Below are positions 23,901 through 34,330 of a stretch of 64,000 nt of DNA, in pieces. The position numbers were made by a program, and so were the translations under genes. Source of the stretch: Polytrichum commune (lineage: Eukaryota > Streptophyta > Polytrichopsida > Polytrichales > Polytrichaceae). The notes under the pieces were generated by a model that saw only the letters and a list, made by a program, of their open reading frames with translations, ran no database searches and was not told the origin of the DNA. The stretch is taken from contig OX485809.1 of assembly GCA_950295325.1 (NCBI GenBank), positions 24,380,144 to 24,444,143 on the forward strand, read 5' to 3'. Position 1 is the first letter of the stretch. Each line of letters begins with the position of its first letter.

Positions 23901-26900
23901 GCTTGTACTGCTGGGTTAAAATCCATTACCACGTCTATAACTGCTGTAAGTGTCTACATTTTCCATCCTGCTTTACTTTCTTGGCAGGACACTTGCATCT
24001 TGCAAAATAATTGTTGCAGCATATATGATTGGTGGTCACACGGTTCACATGTCATGCAGGATGGTATAGAGGAATGTCGAAAACTTTGTGGAGGTCATGG
24101 CTTTTTATGTGCAAGTGGCCTACCTGAACTTTATGCTGCCTATGTGCCATCTTGCACTTATGAGGGTGACAACACCATACTACTCCTTCAGGTATTCTTT
24201 CTAACTGTTCATTGTGGTCAATTTTAGCGCTGGGCACTATTTTTAAGGAATTAAAGAATGTGATTGCTGGGCACTATTTTTAAGGAATTAAAGAATGTGA
24301 TTGCTGGGCACTTATTTCGGTATATAAATTTTTTGAGGTTTAGTGCGTATATAAACTTGAGGCATTCGGACATCTGTTTAGAAGAGCAAGACAATAGTTG
24401 CAAGACACTGGCAATGGATACAATAACCCAACATCAGGCTTGTATTTAGAAGAAGATCAATACCTGGCTGTTTTGTAGATATATGAATAATGGACCTGTC
24501 AGATTAACAGCTGTATCATGTGTAGGTTGCTCGGTTCCTATTGAAGACACTTGCTCAAGTAGGCAAAATAAAACCAGTTGGCACTGCTGCATATCTCGGA
24601 AATGTCCACCATCTAGCTACTATGAACTGCAAAGTTGTTCAAGGTATAGAATGACTTCTTTGTGTTTCTGAGAAATTGGAGCTCTTTACCTTTCTGTTTG
24701 CGTAGTTTCTGTTACCTAGATTCTTATGGGTCAGCTACTGAAGAACAATTTACCAATGGGGTTGGGTCTTTGACAGGTAAGGATTGGCTCAATAACTCAG
24801 CATTGTTGGAGGCGTTTGAAGCAAGATCTGCACGGCTAGCAGTTGCTTGTGCCATGCGTTTGTCTGAGGCATCTGATTCAGAAGCTGGTTAGTCTTCACT
24901 GCTAGCAAAAAAAAAATTTCTATTAGAGTCAACCCCTAAGCCAATCGGATTTTTGTCAGGAGTTGGTCCCCTATGTTTTTCCATTGCTTGTTTTTAATAG
25001 GACATCAATCATTTCTTTCCACTTGTGGTTCATGCTTAGAGGTTGTATCTAAATTTGAATGAAGAGCAACCTATCATGGTTCAGTGAGGGCCAAACTTAT
25101 TTTAGCACCTCTTGGCATGCCTAAATGAGTTTGACACTCAGTGAACTGATATAGAATGCTCTTTGTTCAAAACTCCACACCACCTTCAAGCATGCACCAA
25201 AAATTTATTGAACATGGAAGGCGCTGTATGGAAACAACCAATTCCTGTCCAAAATTGATGTGAGTTAGAGGATAACACTATTGAATCTCCAGTATTTGCA
25301 CTTCTGAGAAATTCTGATCTGTCTTCAATTTTGTATGCGAGTTTCTATACTCATACAGTTCTGCCAATCGCACATCGTTTGTGGTTGTTGGGTCATTGGA
25401 TACTAATGAAACCAGAGCTCATATCCTTGTTTCTTTATTTGAACAGCCTTCGAAGAGCATACTCCCGAGTTGGTTGAGGCAGCGCGTGCTCATTGTCAAC
25501 TGATCATTGTGTCCAAGTAAGCTTTTACAATTGCCAGTTTGCTTCTGTAGAAAGGTTTCTATCAGGTGTTCTATACTTACAGGGGTGATGACGTAAGAAG
25601 GTGTGCTTGTCTTTCACAAGCATGGGATGAAGTTATCGTATTGTATGTGGCTCATCAAGGAAGTGACGATTGAAACTTAGTGTATTGATATTTGAGTCTA
25701 TTGGCATTTTGCAGGTTTATTGAGCAGATACAAAGTGGAGTGCCAGGGAGGGGTCTTAAGAAACAACTCGAAGTTCTGTGTTGTACCTATGGCTTGTCTC
25801 TGTTGATTACAAATGCAGGGGATTTCCTATCAACAGAATATTTGACAGGCAAGCAGGTTATGCTTGCCAAGGATGAGTTGAAGCATTTGTTTGACCAGGT
25901 CAGTACCATAGAGCTAGCTTAAGAGCACTCTCCTCCCTGTAATAAATTGATGCAAGGTTAGTTGTTCGTTTTCATAAAATGAAAGTATCTTTACTCACGA
26001 ACTTGGCTAGTTTTAATAATAAGGCTCAAAAGCCCTCGTGGTCATTGGTATATTTCCAGATTGTAAAAAACTACCTATTAAATTCTTGCAAGGGCTTCCT
26101 ACACTACAGTAGCATCCTTTACCCATACATAATATGGTCCTGTTCGCTAAGCTGCTAGTGCCTATATACAAGGTTATTTTACGTCCTGTAGTCTTGATTT
26201 CATCTCTTATGTCAGATGTTCTTGAGTGAAGTACTTGTACAAGAAAGTTGAAACCCTAATTCTCTCATGTACAACCTTCATCAATGTTATTGGATCACTT
26301 GATAAGATTTTGAAAATTGGGGTTCAATATTTCAAAGTAGGACCGCCATAAATGATATTTCCAACTTTAAGGGTGCCCAGCAAATCCTGTCTCTTTGTGT
26401 AGGTTTCAGGCTTATCAACTACACTTAACATCTGTTTTAGTGTGGCATTAAAATTCGTGCACCATGTTATTTAGAGTGGTCTCCATGACTTGTTAATTAG
26501 AGTGGCACATGACAAGTTCTTTAGTTGCCAACTGGTGATTGCAAGACTAATAGTGTGGGTCCATAATGAATTGTGGGGCCACACTAAATCGGATGTATAG
26601 TGTACTTATTACAGAATTCCAACAGAGTCCTCCCTCTTCAATACTTCATTATAGGACATTATCTCCCTAATGCATGAAGAGACATTATAGGTATGTATCA
26701 ATGCCACCGAAGTTTTGGTCAGGAGTTGGTCCTTAATGTCTACAAACCTCTCCATGCTGGGTTTTTTGGTGCATGTTTGAAGTTGGTATGGAGGTTTGAA
26801 CGAAGAACATTCTATCGGCTCATTGGGGGCCAAACTCATATTAGTACCACTTGGCATGCTAAACGGAGTTTGGCCCTCAATGAACTGATATAGAAAGTTC

Positions 26901-27287
26901 TTCAAACCCTCACAGCATCTCCAAGCATGCACTTCAAACTTACCAAACATGGAAAACATTGTATGCAAAACAACCAACTCCCAACCAAAACTCCTGTTGA
27001 ATTAAAGGACAACTCTAATGAATGTGGATTATCCTATCTAACTGGAATTTCATTTCTGTTTTTGTCTGCAGATCCGACCTAATGCTGTTGCTTTGGTTGA
27101 TGCTTTCGACCACACCGACAATTACTTGGGTTCAGCATTGGGGAGATACGATGGTGACGTATACACCCATCTGTACAAAGGTGCATGGAAGGAGCCTCTT
27201 AACGATGATGTGGTCACAGAAGGTTATCAGGAATATTTGAGGCCTGTACTCACTCAACAGCTCTGGGAAGCCCGATCCAAGTTGTAG
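18686..27287 (+). CDS. ACX1-like: Peroxisomal acyl-CoA oxidase (ACX1/ACX5-like), 14 exons
   Basis: Flavoprotein catalysing the first step of peroxisomal fatty-acid beta-oxidation: acyl-CoA plus O2 to trans-2-enoyl-CoA plus H2O2. In plants the ACX1 group also serves jasmonate synthesis. Exons: 18686-18838, 20701-20809, 21609-21670, 21826-22035, 22629-22716, 22894-23056, 23300-23510, 23748-23945, 24060-24191, 24526-24643, 24777-24887, 25447-25516, 25715-25898, 27072-27287. All introns are GT-AG, phases agree throughout, and the sum is 2025 nt (674 residues), close to the 664 of Arabidopsis ACX1. Visible motifs are [15 protein letters not shown] (residues 139-153, FAD/substrate site), LCGGHG (407-412) and TYEGDN with the catalytic Glu near 433. 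The protein ends SKL, a canonical PTS1. The start [16 protein letters not shown] aligns with MEGIDHLADER of the Arabidopsis protein. Exon borders were read by eye. Confidence 0.95.
19109..19154 (+). repeat. (GT)n, poly-T and poly-G tract in oxidase intron 1
   Basis: Compound low-complexity tract: GT repeats to about 19131, then T9, then 15 consecutive G. Confidence 0.95.
20873..20900 (+). repeat. (GA)n microsatellite in oxidase intron 2
   Basis: About 14 GA units, some 65 bases after exon 2. Confidence 0.95.
22231..22400 (+). mobile_element. tRNA-derived SINE in oxidase intron 4
   Basis: An A-box-like TGGCTAAATGG (22240-22250) and a B-box-like GGGCTCAAATTC (22288-22299) stand at tRNA-like spacing on the sense strand of the host gene. 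The body runs to about 22400. Tail and target duplication were not resolved. Confidence 0.5.
24229..24312 (+). repeat. 37-bp tandem duplication in oxidase intron 9
   Basis: Two identical 37-bp units (starting GCTGGGCACTATTTTTAAGG) at 24229-24265 and 24266-24302, plus the first 10 bases of a third. Exact identity indicates a recent duplication. Confidence 0.95.
24922..25292. mobile_element. Hairpin element in oxidase intron 11
   Basis: Imperfect inverted repeat of about 370 bp. The left arm has TCAGGAGTTGGTCC, GTTCATGCTTAGAGG and GTGAGGGCCAAACT. The right arm has the complements AGTTTGACACTCAGTGAAC, CAAGCATGCACC and CAACCAATTCCTG. It is related to the element in intron 13. Class not determined; limits are approximate. 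Confidence 0.72.
26617..27022. mobile_element. Hairpin element in oxidase intron 13
   Basis: Same family as 24922-25292, better preserved. TTTTGGTCAGGAGTTGGTCC near 26710 pairs with the complement of CAACCAACTCCCAACCAAAA near 26970. GCTCATTGGGGGCCAAACTC pairs with GAGTTTGGCCCTCAATGAAC. Outer ends read AGAGTCCTCC and GGACAACTCT. It fills most of the 3' half of the last intron. Confidence 0.8.
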
Positions 27288-27600
27288 ATGTGAACATCAC
27301 ATGGAGAAACAGGAAACACCATTGGTACACCATTGTCATTCACCTAACCTTTTAAGGTCAAGAGTATTCCAAGTTACACTAGATTGGTGACCGTACAGGT
27401 TAAGATATAGATAGAATTCCTACTAGAAATGTGGAGAAGTTGATTGAACTTATCTCTCTCTATATATATCTATCTGTATAGATATATATATATAAATCCA
27501 TCTTCGGGATGTCTGACGAAGGATTCCGTTTGTACATTCTGAAAGCAGATTCTCTTCAGTGATCGGCTTTCCCTATCAATACAATGGGTTCTACATGACA
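27288..27600 (+). promoter_or_regulatory. 3' UTR region of the oxidase gene
   Basis: Sequence after the stop codon. It contains a self-complementary (TA)-rich stem at 27455-27495 and an AATACA-type poly(A) signal candidate near 27580. The exact 3' end is not visible. Confidence 0.4.
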
Positions 27601-27689
27601 TTTCTTCTTGTGTAACTTGAATTCGTTCAAAATGTTGAATGTTTGTGAAAACTTCTCATGTCTAATAACCTTGAAGGTAAGTGCGCCTA

Positions 27690-28300
27690 ATCAGGTTACT
27701 CATCTTAATTGGAAACCGATAGTTGAGTGGTGTGTGGTTAGGTGTGGATGAAAGAATGTCCACCAAAAAGACGTGTTCAAAAGAAATTGGACTTTGTATT
27801 CCAAATTTGAGAAATGGTCCAGGTGTTTTTAGTCAACATAATTGGGGTCACCTGTATGACCATTTAAGAAGACATACAATCTTCACTTCGGTAATGGATA
27901 AGATATTCATAGGAGCTCTAAAAAAGATGAGGAAAATGGTTACGACCAATTAATGTTTGGTATATAGGTGAATGCATGGTATCAATGGTCAGCACCAATA
28001 ATGCTATCAAAAAGATTGCTTGTGGGTATCAAAATTGTAGTACCACTCAAATATTGATTGTCAAGGCGAGAGAATATTTGAATACCCAAGTTATTATATG
28101 GGTCAATACCATTGTATTCCATATTGATACTAGGATGATTTTTCTTGGTATGAAGGTTCTTGCATGGTATATAGACTCAAATGATATAGCAAGCAAAAAT
28201 ATTGTCACACCCCATACCCTATTAGTATCAAAAAAAAAAAAAGGTGAAATCTTCAATGTTGACACCCGAATGGTATTCAAAAGTAAATAAATAAATCACT
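27690..28300 (+). repeat. Dispersed repeat B copy and flank
   Basis: Opens with GTTACTCATCTTAATTGG and TTGAGTGGTGTGTGGTTAGG blocks shared with 3600-3700 and 4235-4320, followed by the AAAAAGACGTGTTCAAAAG block. The remainder to 28300 is AT-rich with no gene. Confidence 0.55.
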
Positions 28301-28393
28301 AGACCAACACTAGTTACATCCTCGATTAGGATTTGTTTATCAGTTCGTACCAATTTGCATGTTTAAGGGTTTAGGGTAAATTCAATGATCTAA

Positions 28394-28933
28394 GGGCCGC
28401 TTTACACCTAGAGGCCAGGCCAATTCCCCTTGAGGTCGATTGCATGAAATTTCAGCCCCTTTTGGGTTGGAGGCCGGCCTCAACTACACATTATAATAAG
28501 ATTATAATGGGGGTCAATTTTCCCATACGTAAAGGTCTTAGGGTCAAGAAGCTAGGCTGATTCAATAAATCTAGCATAATCCAACAGATCTAGTATAATC
28601 TAGCATAGAGCCGTTCATATTTCCACATAATCCAACGGATATGGTTGGTTAAAAAATCATATTTTATTAAAGAAAGTTTTCCTTTATTGAAATTTGACAT
28701 TGGCCCCGAGGCCAAGAATTGGCCTTCCATTTTGGGTGCACCCAAGTTCAATGAGCTCGGGCCGTGTCATACCATGCATTTTTTATTGAAAAAATTCATA
28801 CCACCATACCAGCCCGGCCTCTAGGTGTAAGTAAAGGGGTTGGGGCCAATTTCAACCTTTTGACCAATCACAAGTGAGGATTTCAAGCCTCTTACACAAC
28901 GAATTGGCCCAGCCTCTAGGTGTAAAGCAACCC
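28394..28933. mobile_element. Tourist-like element, 540 bp, TAA duplication
   Basis: Starts GGGCCGCTTTACACCTAGAG and ends CTCTAGGTGTAAAGCAACCC, an inverted repeat, flanked by TAA (28391-28393 and 28934-28936). An internal segment near 28810 (GCCCGGCCTCTAGGTGTAAG) copies the right end, suggesting nesting or internal duplication. Same superfamily signature as 11819-12172. Confidence 0.87.
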
Positions 28934-29070
28934 TAAAAAATCTTGAACATGTTCGGATTCAAGCATATCACATATGTATTCCGCTCACTTTGATTAGTGA
29001 AGTAACGAATCCCTTTTCAAGTAATCGCAAAACGCCATCTTCCGGCATTTGTTGAGGCCGTGCGGAGTTT

Positions 29071-29400
29071 TAATGGTGAGCTCTAGCTTTTCGATCTCTC
29101 TTTTTCTACAAGCCCCTTCACATGCTCATACAGACACCCAGTTTCCCTTCCCTCTCACCACACACAGACATCAAAGCTTATCTAAAATCTAGCTTTGCAG
29201 TCTTACTTTCAACGAGCTCATTGAGCTCTACACTCAAAAAAGTTTCGATTGCATCGGATGGGAAAAACTATGTCTCAAAAAATTACAGGAATCGATTCTC
29301 TATACAATGTGGCTTGTGTAAAATAACGTTGTTTAATGGAGACGCGCTTTGTGTGCATTTTGTCGGTGATTGCGTCTTGGCATTGGGATGGTGAAGTTCT
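29071..29400 (+). pseudogene. Possible first-exon fragment of a plastid-targeted protein
   Basis: An ATG at 29071 opens MVSSSFSISLFLQAPSHA and reads to a stop near 29190. A second frame overlapping it continues SSFAVLLSTSSLSSTLKKVS and NRFSIQCGL, rich in Ser, Thr and basic residues, as in chloroplast transit peptides. A single frame shift near 29180 would explain the split. It could be a captured or decayed exon. No mature-protein domain is visible, so this remains weak. Confidence 0.3.
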
Positions 29401-29451
29401 CGGATGTAAGAAATCTTGAACATGTTAGGATTTAAGCAAATCATAAATCAC

Positions 29452-29456
<5 letters not shown>

Positions 29457-29490
<34 letters not shown>
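29457..29490 (+). repeat. (TA)n microsatellite
   Basis: About 17 AT units, ten bases before the family 2 MITE. Confidence 0.95.
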
Positions 29491-29493
<3 letters not shown>

Positions 29494-29500
29494 CCCACTT

Positions 29501-29641
29501 CATAACATTATTAAGATCCATAACAATGTTTTGTGTCATTGAGAGTATTCCACGTAGTATTCCCAGATTTTCCTCACATTCAGTGTGAATGTGGGGAATA
29601 CCTGGGAATACTACGTGGAATACTGTCATAATATTGTTATG
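29501..29641. mobile_element. MITE family 2, copy 2 (long perfect hairpin)
   Basis: Ends CATAACATTATTAAGATCC and CATAATATTGTTATG match copy 1 at 4405-4550. Inside, AGTATTCCACGTAGTATTCC at about 29546 pairs with GGAATACTACGTGGAATACT at about 29604 in a perfect 20-base stem, plus a smaller inner stem TCACATTCA/TGAATGTGG. Confidence 0.85.
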
Positions 29642-30735
29642 CTCGATTTTGTGAAGTAGCGAAAGAGTTTTCTTCTAGTTTTTTTTTAAAAAATAAAAAA
29701 TAAAAAATTCATCCTTTGTTATAATCAAGGCATTTGTATTTGTGGTGCACTTATAACTCACGTGTCCTGCCCGTTCACTTGGAGATATGATGTCGAGGGT
29801 GGTGATTGTACGTGAAGTAAATGGTCTTGTTTTGGGACTTCGGATACTTCACCTCTTGTTGTGAATATTGGGGTTCACTTCACCACATATTCAAATCTTG
29901 TCACTTGATATTCAAAACTTCCTTGGATTGGTTGTTCCATGCAGGGGGGGGGGGGGTAGTCATTGGTTGGAGTGGCAATATACGTGCGAACAAATGATAG
30001 GGTATTTTAAAAACATGGTGGCAAAAAATTATAAATGGACTTAAGAGTAATATAGGGTATCAAAAATGGCACTGGACATCTTTAAAGTACTATAGGGTAT
30101 GGAATAATAAGTAATTTGGAATTATAAGTAATGCAAGCCATTTTTCTATTAACCCAAAGTAGAAAATTACATATTGATAGCATGTGAAAAAAAAAAAAAA
30201 AAGTAATACCCCCCTATAAAATAGTGGTTGTTCACACCTATATCCTTAACTTTTCAACACACTGCCCCCCCCCCCCCCCCCCGAGGTTCCATGCGAGTTT
30301 GTTAAGCAAGAATCAGAGCCCCAATTTCATGTTGATGTGAATGACTTTCGAGGTTGGTTCCGTGATAATGTTCGCTAACTTGTGGATTGTTCAGGCACTC
30401 TCTAACGTGCAATAGGGAAGACCACATTTTGTGGGTTGGGGTTCAAATACCTTGCATAGTTAAGAAAAAAAAAAACCATCATAAAACACAACCAAAAAGT
30501 TGGCAAAAGCATGACAAGAAGTTGCCTAAAATCACACTCATCCTCTTGTTCGCATGTTTAATGTGTTGCTAGTGATTACACAGTTACAATGTGTTGACGT
30601 TGTAACTAGGCTGTAGCGTCTCACATTGCAAACAACCTTCACAATATTGTCATGCTTAGTGAGAGTGATCATTATTTGTCCACGGTCAATGGCTTTACCC
30701 ATTCATTTTGACATGGGTAAATTCTTCTAACAATG
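29642..30735. other. Intergenic, low complexity
   Basis: No gene seen. A G run of 13 at 29944-29956, A-rich tracts near 30186, and a C run of 18 at 30265-30282 (the longest homopolymer of its kind here). Confidence 0.5.
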
Positions 30736-30739
30736 ATAA

Positions 30740-30850
30740 CGTGAACACCTAATTATAGTAGTCTTGAATTTGAATCAGTTATTTCTTAAACTCAACCAAT
30801 TCATCTGTAACTAGCGGTTGGTTCTCCCCATTCATTGACACAAATCATAA
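30740..30850 (-). repeat. Dispersed repeat A, partial copy
   Basis: Reverse-strand left part of repeat A: AACTCAACCAATTCATCTGT, AACTAGCGGTTGGTTCTCCC and CATTCATTGACA. About 110 bp. Confidence 0.65.
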
Positions 30851-31024
30851 CTTAGTCAATTTTAGGACATGTATTGACAGCCTGTAGTGTTGCGATTGGC
30901 TCATAGCACGTTTCATAATCCCGTAGTGGAGGAAAAGGGGGTTAAGAAGCTTCCCCAAAGCTTCACAAATCATAGTCAATTTTGGGATAGGTCAAGGCAA
31001 CATATCATGTTTAACCACGAACCA

Positions 31025-31402
31025 CACTAAACATGATATTTCGTGTCATATGGTATTTTTAGTGTGTCAGTATGGTACCTTTTCGGATGACACTTCGCAT
31101 GAATAAGTGAACGAATACTATCATGGATGTTGGATGAGTTTCATCCGTTGGCCAAAACCCTACCTTCTCTTGTCAGCAACTTGTGATGAAATATTTGTCA
31201 TGGATGATTGGAATTTGGATGAGAACTCACTTGGTAAGTGACAGTAATTGCATCACTGTAAATCTATAATCCCCGGGAAAATTTACAAGGAGTGACGAAT
31301 AATGTTGGGTTAACCTTTAGTGTTGGTGACACTATACCGCGGTTTACAATTAGTATTAAGCAAGACAATTAGAATTGGTGACACTGAATATCACATTTAG
31401 TG
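31025..31402 (-). mobile_element. MITE family 4, copy 2
   Basis: Reverse-orientation copy. Starts CACTAAACATGATATTTCG and ends CACATTTAGTG. Internal blocks TGTCATGGATGATTGG, TAAGTGACAGTAATTGC, TTAGTGTTGGTGACACTA and AAGCAAGACAATTAGAATTG are shared with the other copies. Confidence 0.72.
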
Positions 31403-31654
31403 TCGTATTAGGTGATTCTAGACTTGTGATAAGTTTGGAAATAAGCAAACGATAATTCAGAAATGTGGGCACTTGTGCTTCAAGTGTTGTTATTTGTACT
31501 CGTTGTGTGGTCATTATGGAGGTGATTGTATATCAAAAGACCTTGGACATGACGTGCATAAACATTCAACACCATAATGAAGAATATTAACATGGGCGTG
31601 CGGTGGCAATTTAGTCTAGAATTGGCCTTAAAATTTTGAAATCATTTAATACAA

Positions 31655-32015
31655 CACTAAATATTTCATTTCATGTTATATGATAGTTAATGTCACTAAT
31701 GTGGTAAATTTTCTAATGACATTTCTTATCAATAAAGTTTACAAATATCGTCATCCTAATTTACTTTTACTTCACCCACTTTTTAAAGTGTATTCTGCAT
31801 CCTAACATTTAAGTTATGAATTATTTGTCCTGGATGATTGAAAGTTGGATGAAAAATAGCTCAGTCAGTGACGGTAACTGCAACCTCATAAACCCATAAT
31901 GTCCAAATGTTTTTAACAAGGAACGAGAAATAATGTTAGGTTTAAATTTAGTGTTGGTAATGTTACAAGGATAGTTTGCAATTAGCATTGAGCAAGACAA
32001 ATAGAATGGGTGACA
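31655..32015 (-). mobile_element. MITE family 4, copy 3
   Basis: Starts CACTAAATATTTCATTTC and runs through TTTGTCCTGGATGATTG, AGTGACGGTAACTGC, AAATTTAGTGTTGGTAATG and GAGCAAGACAAATAGAATGG; the right end is worn. It lies about 250 bp from copy 2 in the same orientation. Confidence 0.68.
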
Positions 32016-32228
32016 CTAAATACAACTTTTAACTTAGCTCATGGTAGTAGTAGTAGTAGTTATTGGGTTATTAAGTGGTCATCATGTCCCAATCACGGAG
32101 CTATGTCCGGTATTGATATGGCATTCACATGACTACCAATAACAACATCTCACATCTCGATGCTCTTGCACCTCATGAGCATTTAGCCGTAGTTATAAAC
32201 CCTAAACCCCTAAACCATGTGAAAATCT

Positions 32229-32698
32229 TACCGTAGCTTTCTAGCAGCTTGGGCAGAAAATAATTAATTTTAAAGGTGCTTAAATTTATGGGAAATTCAT
32301 TTCGTTGAGTGTCCCCCCAAAAAAGAGTAATACCATTCAAAGAGTGTCTAAAAATCACAATAATGCAAGTGACAGTCACTAGAATCCAACAAAGTAGCAT
32401 CAAATCAAAGAAAAATCTCTTGCCCAACAAAACCCTGACATACAAGTAAAAGACAAACTTTAGGGTAAGGAATGTTGGTCAAGGGAAGTGTTTAGGTTAA
32501 TCGTAGCCCCCATAGATGTAATCAGGAATACCATCCATGAATTATAGAAATGACTTGGGTGAATGTCTAACTTATTTTAAATTACTTTTTGAATCCGCCC
32601 AATTCTAGAATATCATATTCTAGGCTGCCAAAACTTACTTTCGCACTTCAATCGATGATTAGGCAGAAAGGTGCCCAAGCTGCTACACAGATACGGTA
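32229..32698 (+). mobile_element. MITE family 1, copy 2 (full form)
   Basis: A 470-bp non-coding element. Left end TACCGTAGCTTTCTAGCAGC, right end GCTGCTACACAGATACGGTA, with GCTTGGGC/GCCCAAGC inside both. Contains the central block (AATGCAAGTGACAGTCACTAG to GGTAAGGAATGTTGG) missing from copy 1. Confidence 0.85.
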
Positions 32699-32852
32699 CA
32701 TAACCTAGTTTTAGACTTAATTTTCAATTTTTTTGGGCGGGGGGAAGGAAGGCAAGGGGCGCATCGTTCCACCTAGTTGTGTAAAAAATAATAGAGTAGT
32801 ATGAATGGTCCTAAATGTATGTTTGTAAGCCACAAGACGCAAGTTACACTTA

Positions 32853-33210
32853 TGTGCACCCACGTAAGGTAGAGGGGCCCTTTCCCGCTCGGGTCCTTAA
32901 ACCGCTCACTAGACCTATCCAAACAAGAGGTACATTATAGCTTCCAACCTCAGATTTCTATGTAATCACGGTGTACATTTTTGGGGTGAGTGATTTTGGG
33001 TACCCCTATGAGTTCTCCTTCCAAAATTCATAGCTAATTCAATATTAATCCAAAATTAATTATTCCAATTGGTCCAATTTCCAATGTACTTTGCACATCT
33101 TCCAAGATTGATTCCCCCTTAATAACTCCCCAATGAACATGCCAATCTGAAATCCGAGCGGGAAAGGGCCCCTCTACCTTACTTAAAATACGGCCCATAA
33201 AGGTGCACCC
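32853..33210. mobile_element. TIR element of about 360 bp
   Basis: Inverted repeat of 29 bases, near-perfect: GTAAGGTAGAGGGGCCCTTT at 32866 with CCGCTCGG following, against CCGAGCGGG with AAAGGGCCCCTCTACCTTAC ending at 33183. Outer GTGCACC (32854) and GGTGCAC (about 33203) also pair. The GGTAGAGGG core resembles the ends of the elements at 36026-36977 and 51133-51913. Confidence 0.8.
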
Positions 33211-33221
33211 TTCCTTCCGGG

Positions 33222-33530
33222 AAGGAAGATGATAACTTAGAGTGGACTAGTACATCATCGACCTTAATTGTAGGCAATCAAATTGTCAAAGGTCGGGCTT
33301 CGGAAACAAAGGTGCCGGTGCATTCACACTTTCAAATGCAGAGCCTCGAATGGTTTGCAGAGTCGCACATGAATGATGATGTGTACTCAAAGAAACTAAG
33401 ACCTGAATACGGGTCTATGAATACGCGAAGATCTGACCCCCAGTTGCAGGTTGGCCGAATAAGTCTGAAAGATAACCAGTTCCATTTCAAGGCGTCAGGC
33501 CCAATTGCCGATCGTTTCATGGGAATATAA
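33222..33530 (+). pseudogene. Unidentified protein-like open frame
   Basis: A continuous frame of about 100 codons from roughly 33222 to the stop at 33528, with balanced amino-acid use. It includes EDDNLEWTSTSSTLIVGNQI, WFAESHMNDDVYSKKLRPEY and VGRISLKDNQFHFKASGPIA. No upstream ATG of good context is seen; the only Met codons are internal. The last residues fall in the start of the 248-bp tandem repeat. I do not recognise the family. It may be a captured exon fragment or chance. Confidence 0.25.
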
Positions 33531-34003
33531 TATGTGGAATATACCCTAAATTATTAAAGCGCGTCAAAATCGACTCGTAACCCTACCGTGACTCAGCGGA
33601 TGAGTGGTGCGTTCATGGGCCTAACAATAGATTTGAGAGTAAAGACTCCGGATGTTGGAATCCCACTACTTCACATCGGGTCTGAAGTCGGAGTAACTGA
33701 ACACAACATCATCAGCCGAGTGATGACCCGCATGGATGGAAATTCATTGAAATAGGGGATCGTTTCAGGGGAATATAATATGTGGAACATACCCTAAATT
33801 ATTAAAGCACGTCGAAATTGACTTGTAACCCTACCGTGACTCAGCGGATGAGTGGTGCGTTCATGGGCCTAACAGTAGATTTGAGAGTAAAGACTCCGGA
33901 TGTTGGAATCCCACTGCTTCACATCGAGTCTATAGTTGGGACAACTAAACATGACTCATCAGCCGAATGATGACCTGCATAGATGGAAACTCGTTGAAAT
34001 AGG
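33510..34003 (+). repeat. Tandem duplication, 2 x about 248 bp
   Basis: Two copies beginning GATCGTTTCA(T/G)GGGAATATAA at 33510 and 33758. Both contain CCTACCGTGACTCAGCGGAT, GTGGTGCGTTCATGGGCCTA and GACTCCGGATGTTGGAATCC. About 95% identical by eye over most of their length, so fairly recent. Confidence 0.93.
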
Positions 34004-34330
34004 ATTTGGTTGAGGACCCGTGACCACACTACACTTGAAGGCCCGTGACCGCACTACATGATTTTGGAGGTGTGTTGGGACAGCCTTTGGACACTTTCCT
34101 TTCGGGCTCTCATAAATCTCATGGTCACGGCTCTTGGCTCGTGTGTGAAGTGGTCGATGACCGATCGGACTTGGAAAACATTACGCGAGTCTTCACCAAT
34201 TTTGCCCCAAAATCTCTTAAAATATCGCGGTTCGCTGCCTTTTGAGGTACAGAGATCAATTGAACTGCTTGGTTTTAGGTCGTGAATCTGATGAAGATTA
34301 TTCTCCACTCTATTCAACAATTTTTAACGG
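34004..34330 (+). repeat. Dispersed repeat D, copy 1
   Basis: Contains TGATTTTGGAGGTGTGTTGG, GACAGCCTTTGGACACTTTC, ATCTCATGGTCACGGCTCTT and GGCTCGTGTGTGAAGTGG. All recur in reverse at 58070-58260, and partly at 58520-58575. Non-coding; class unknown. Confidence 0.7.
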
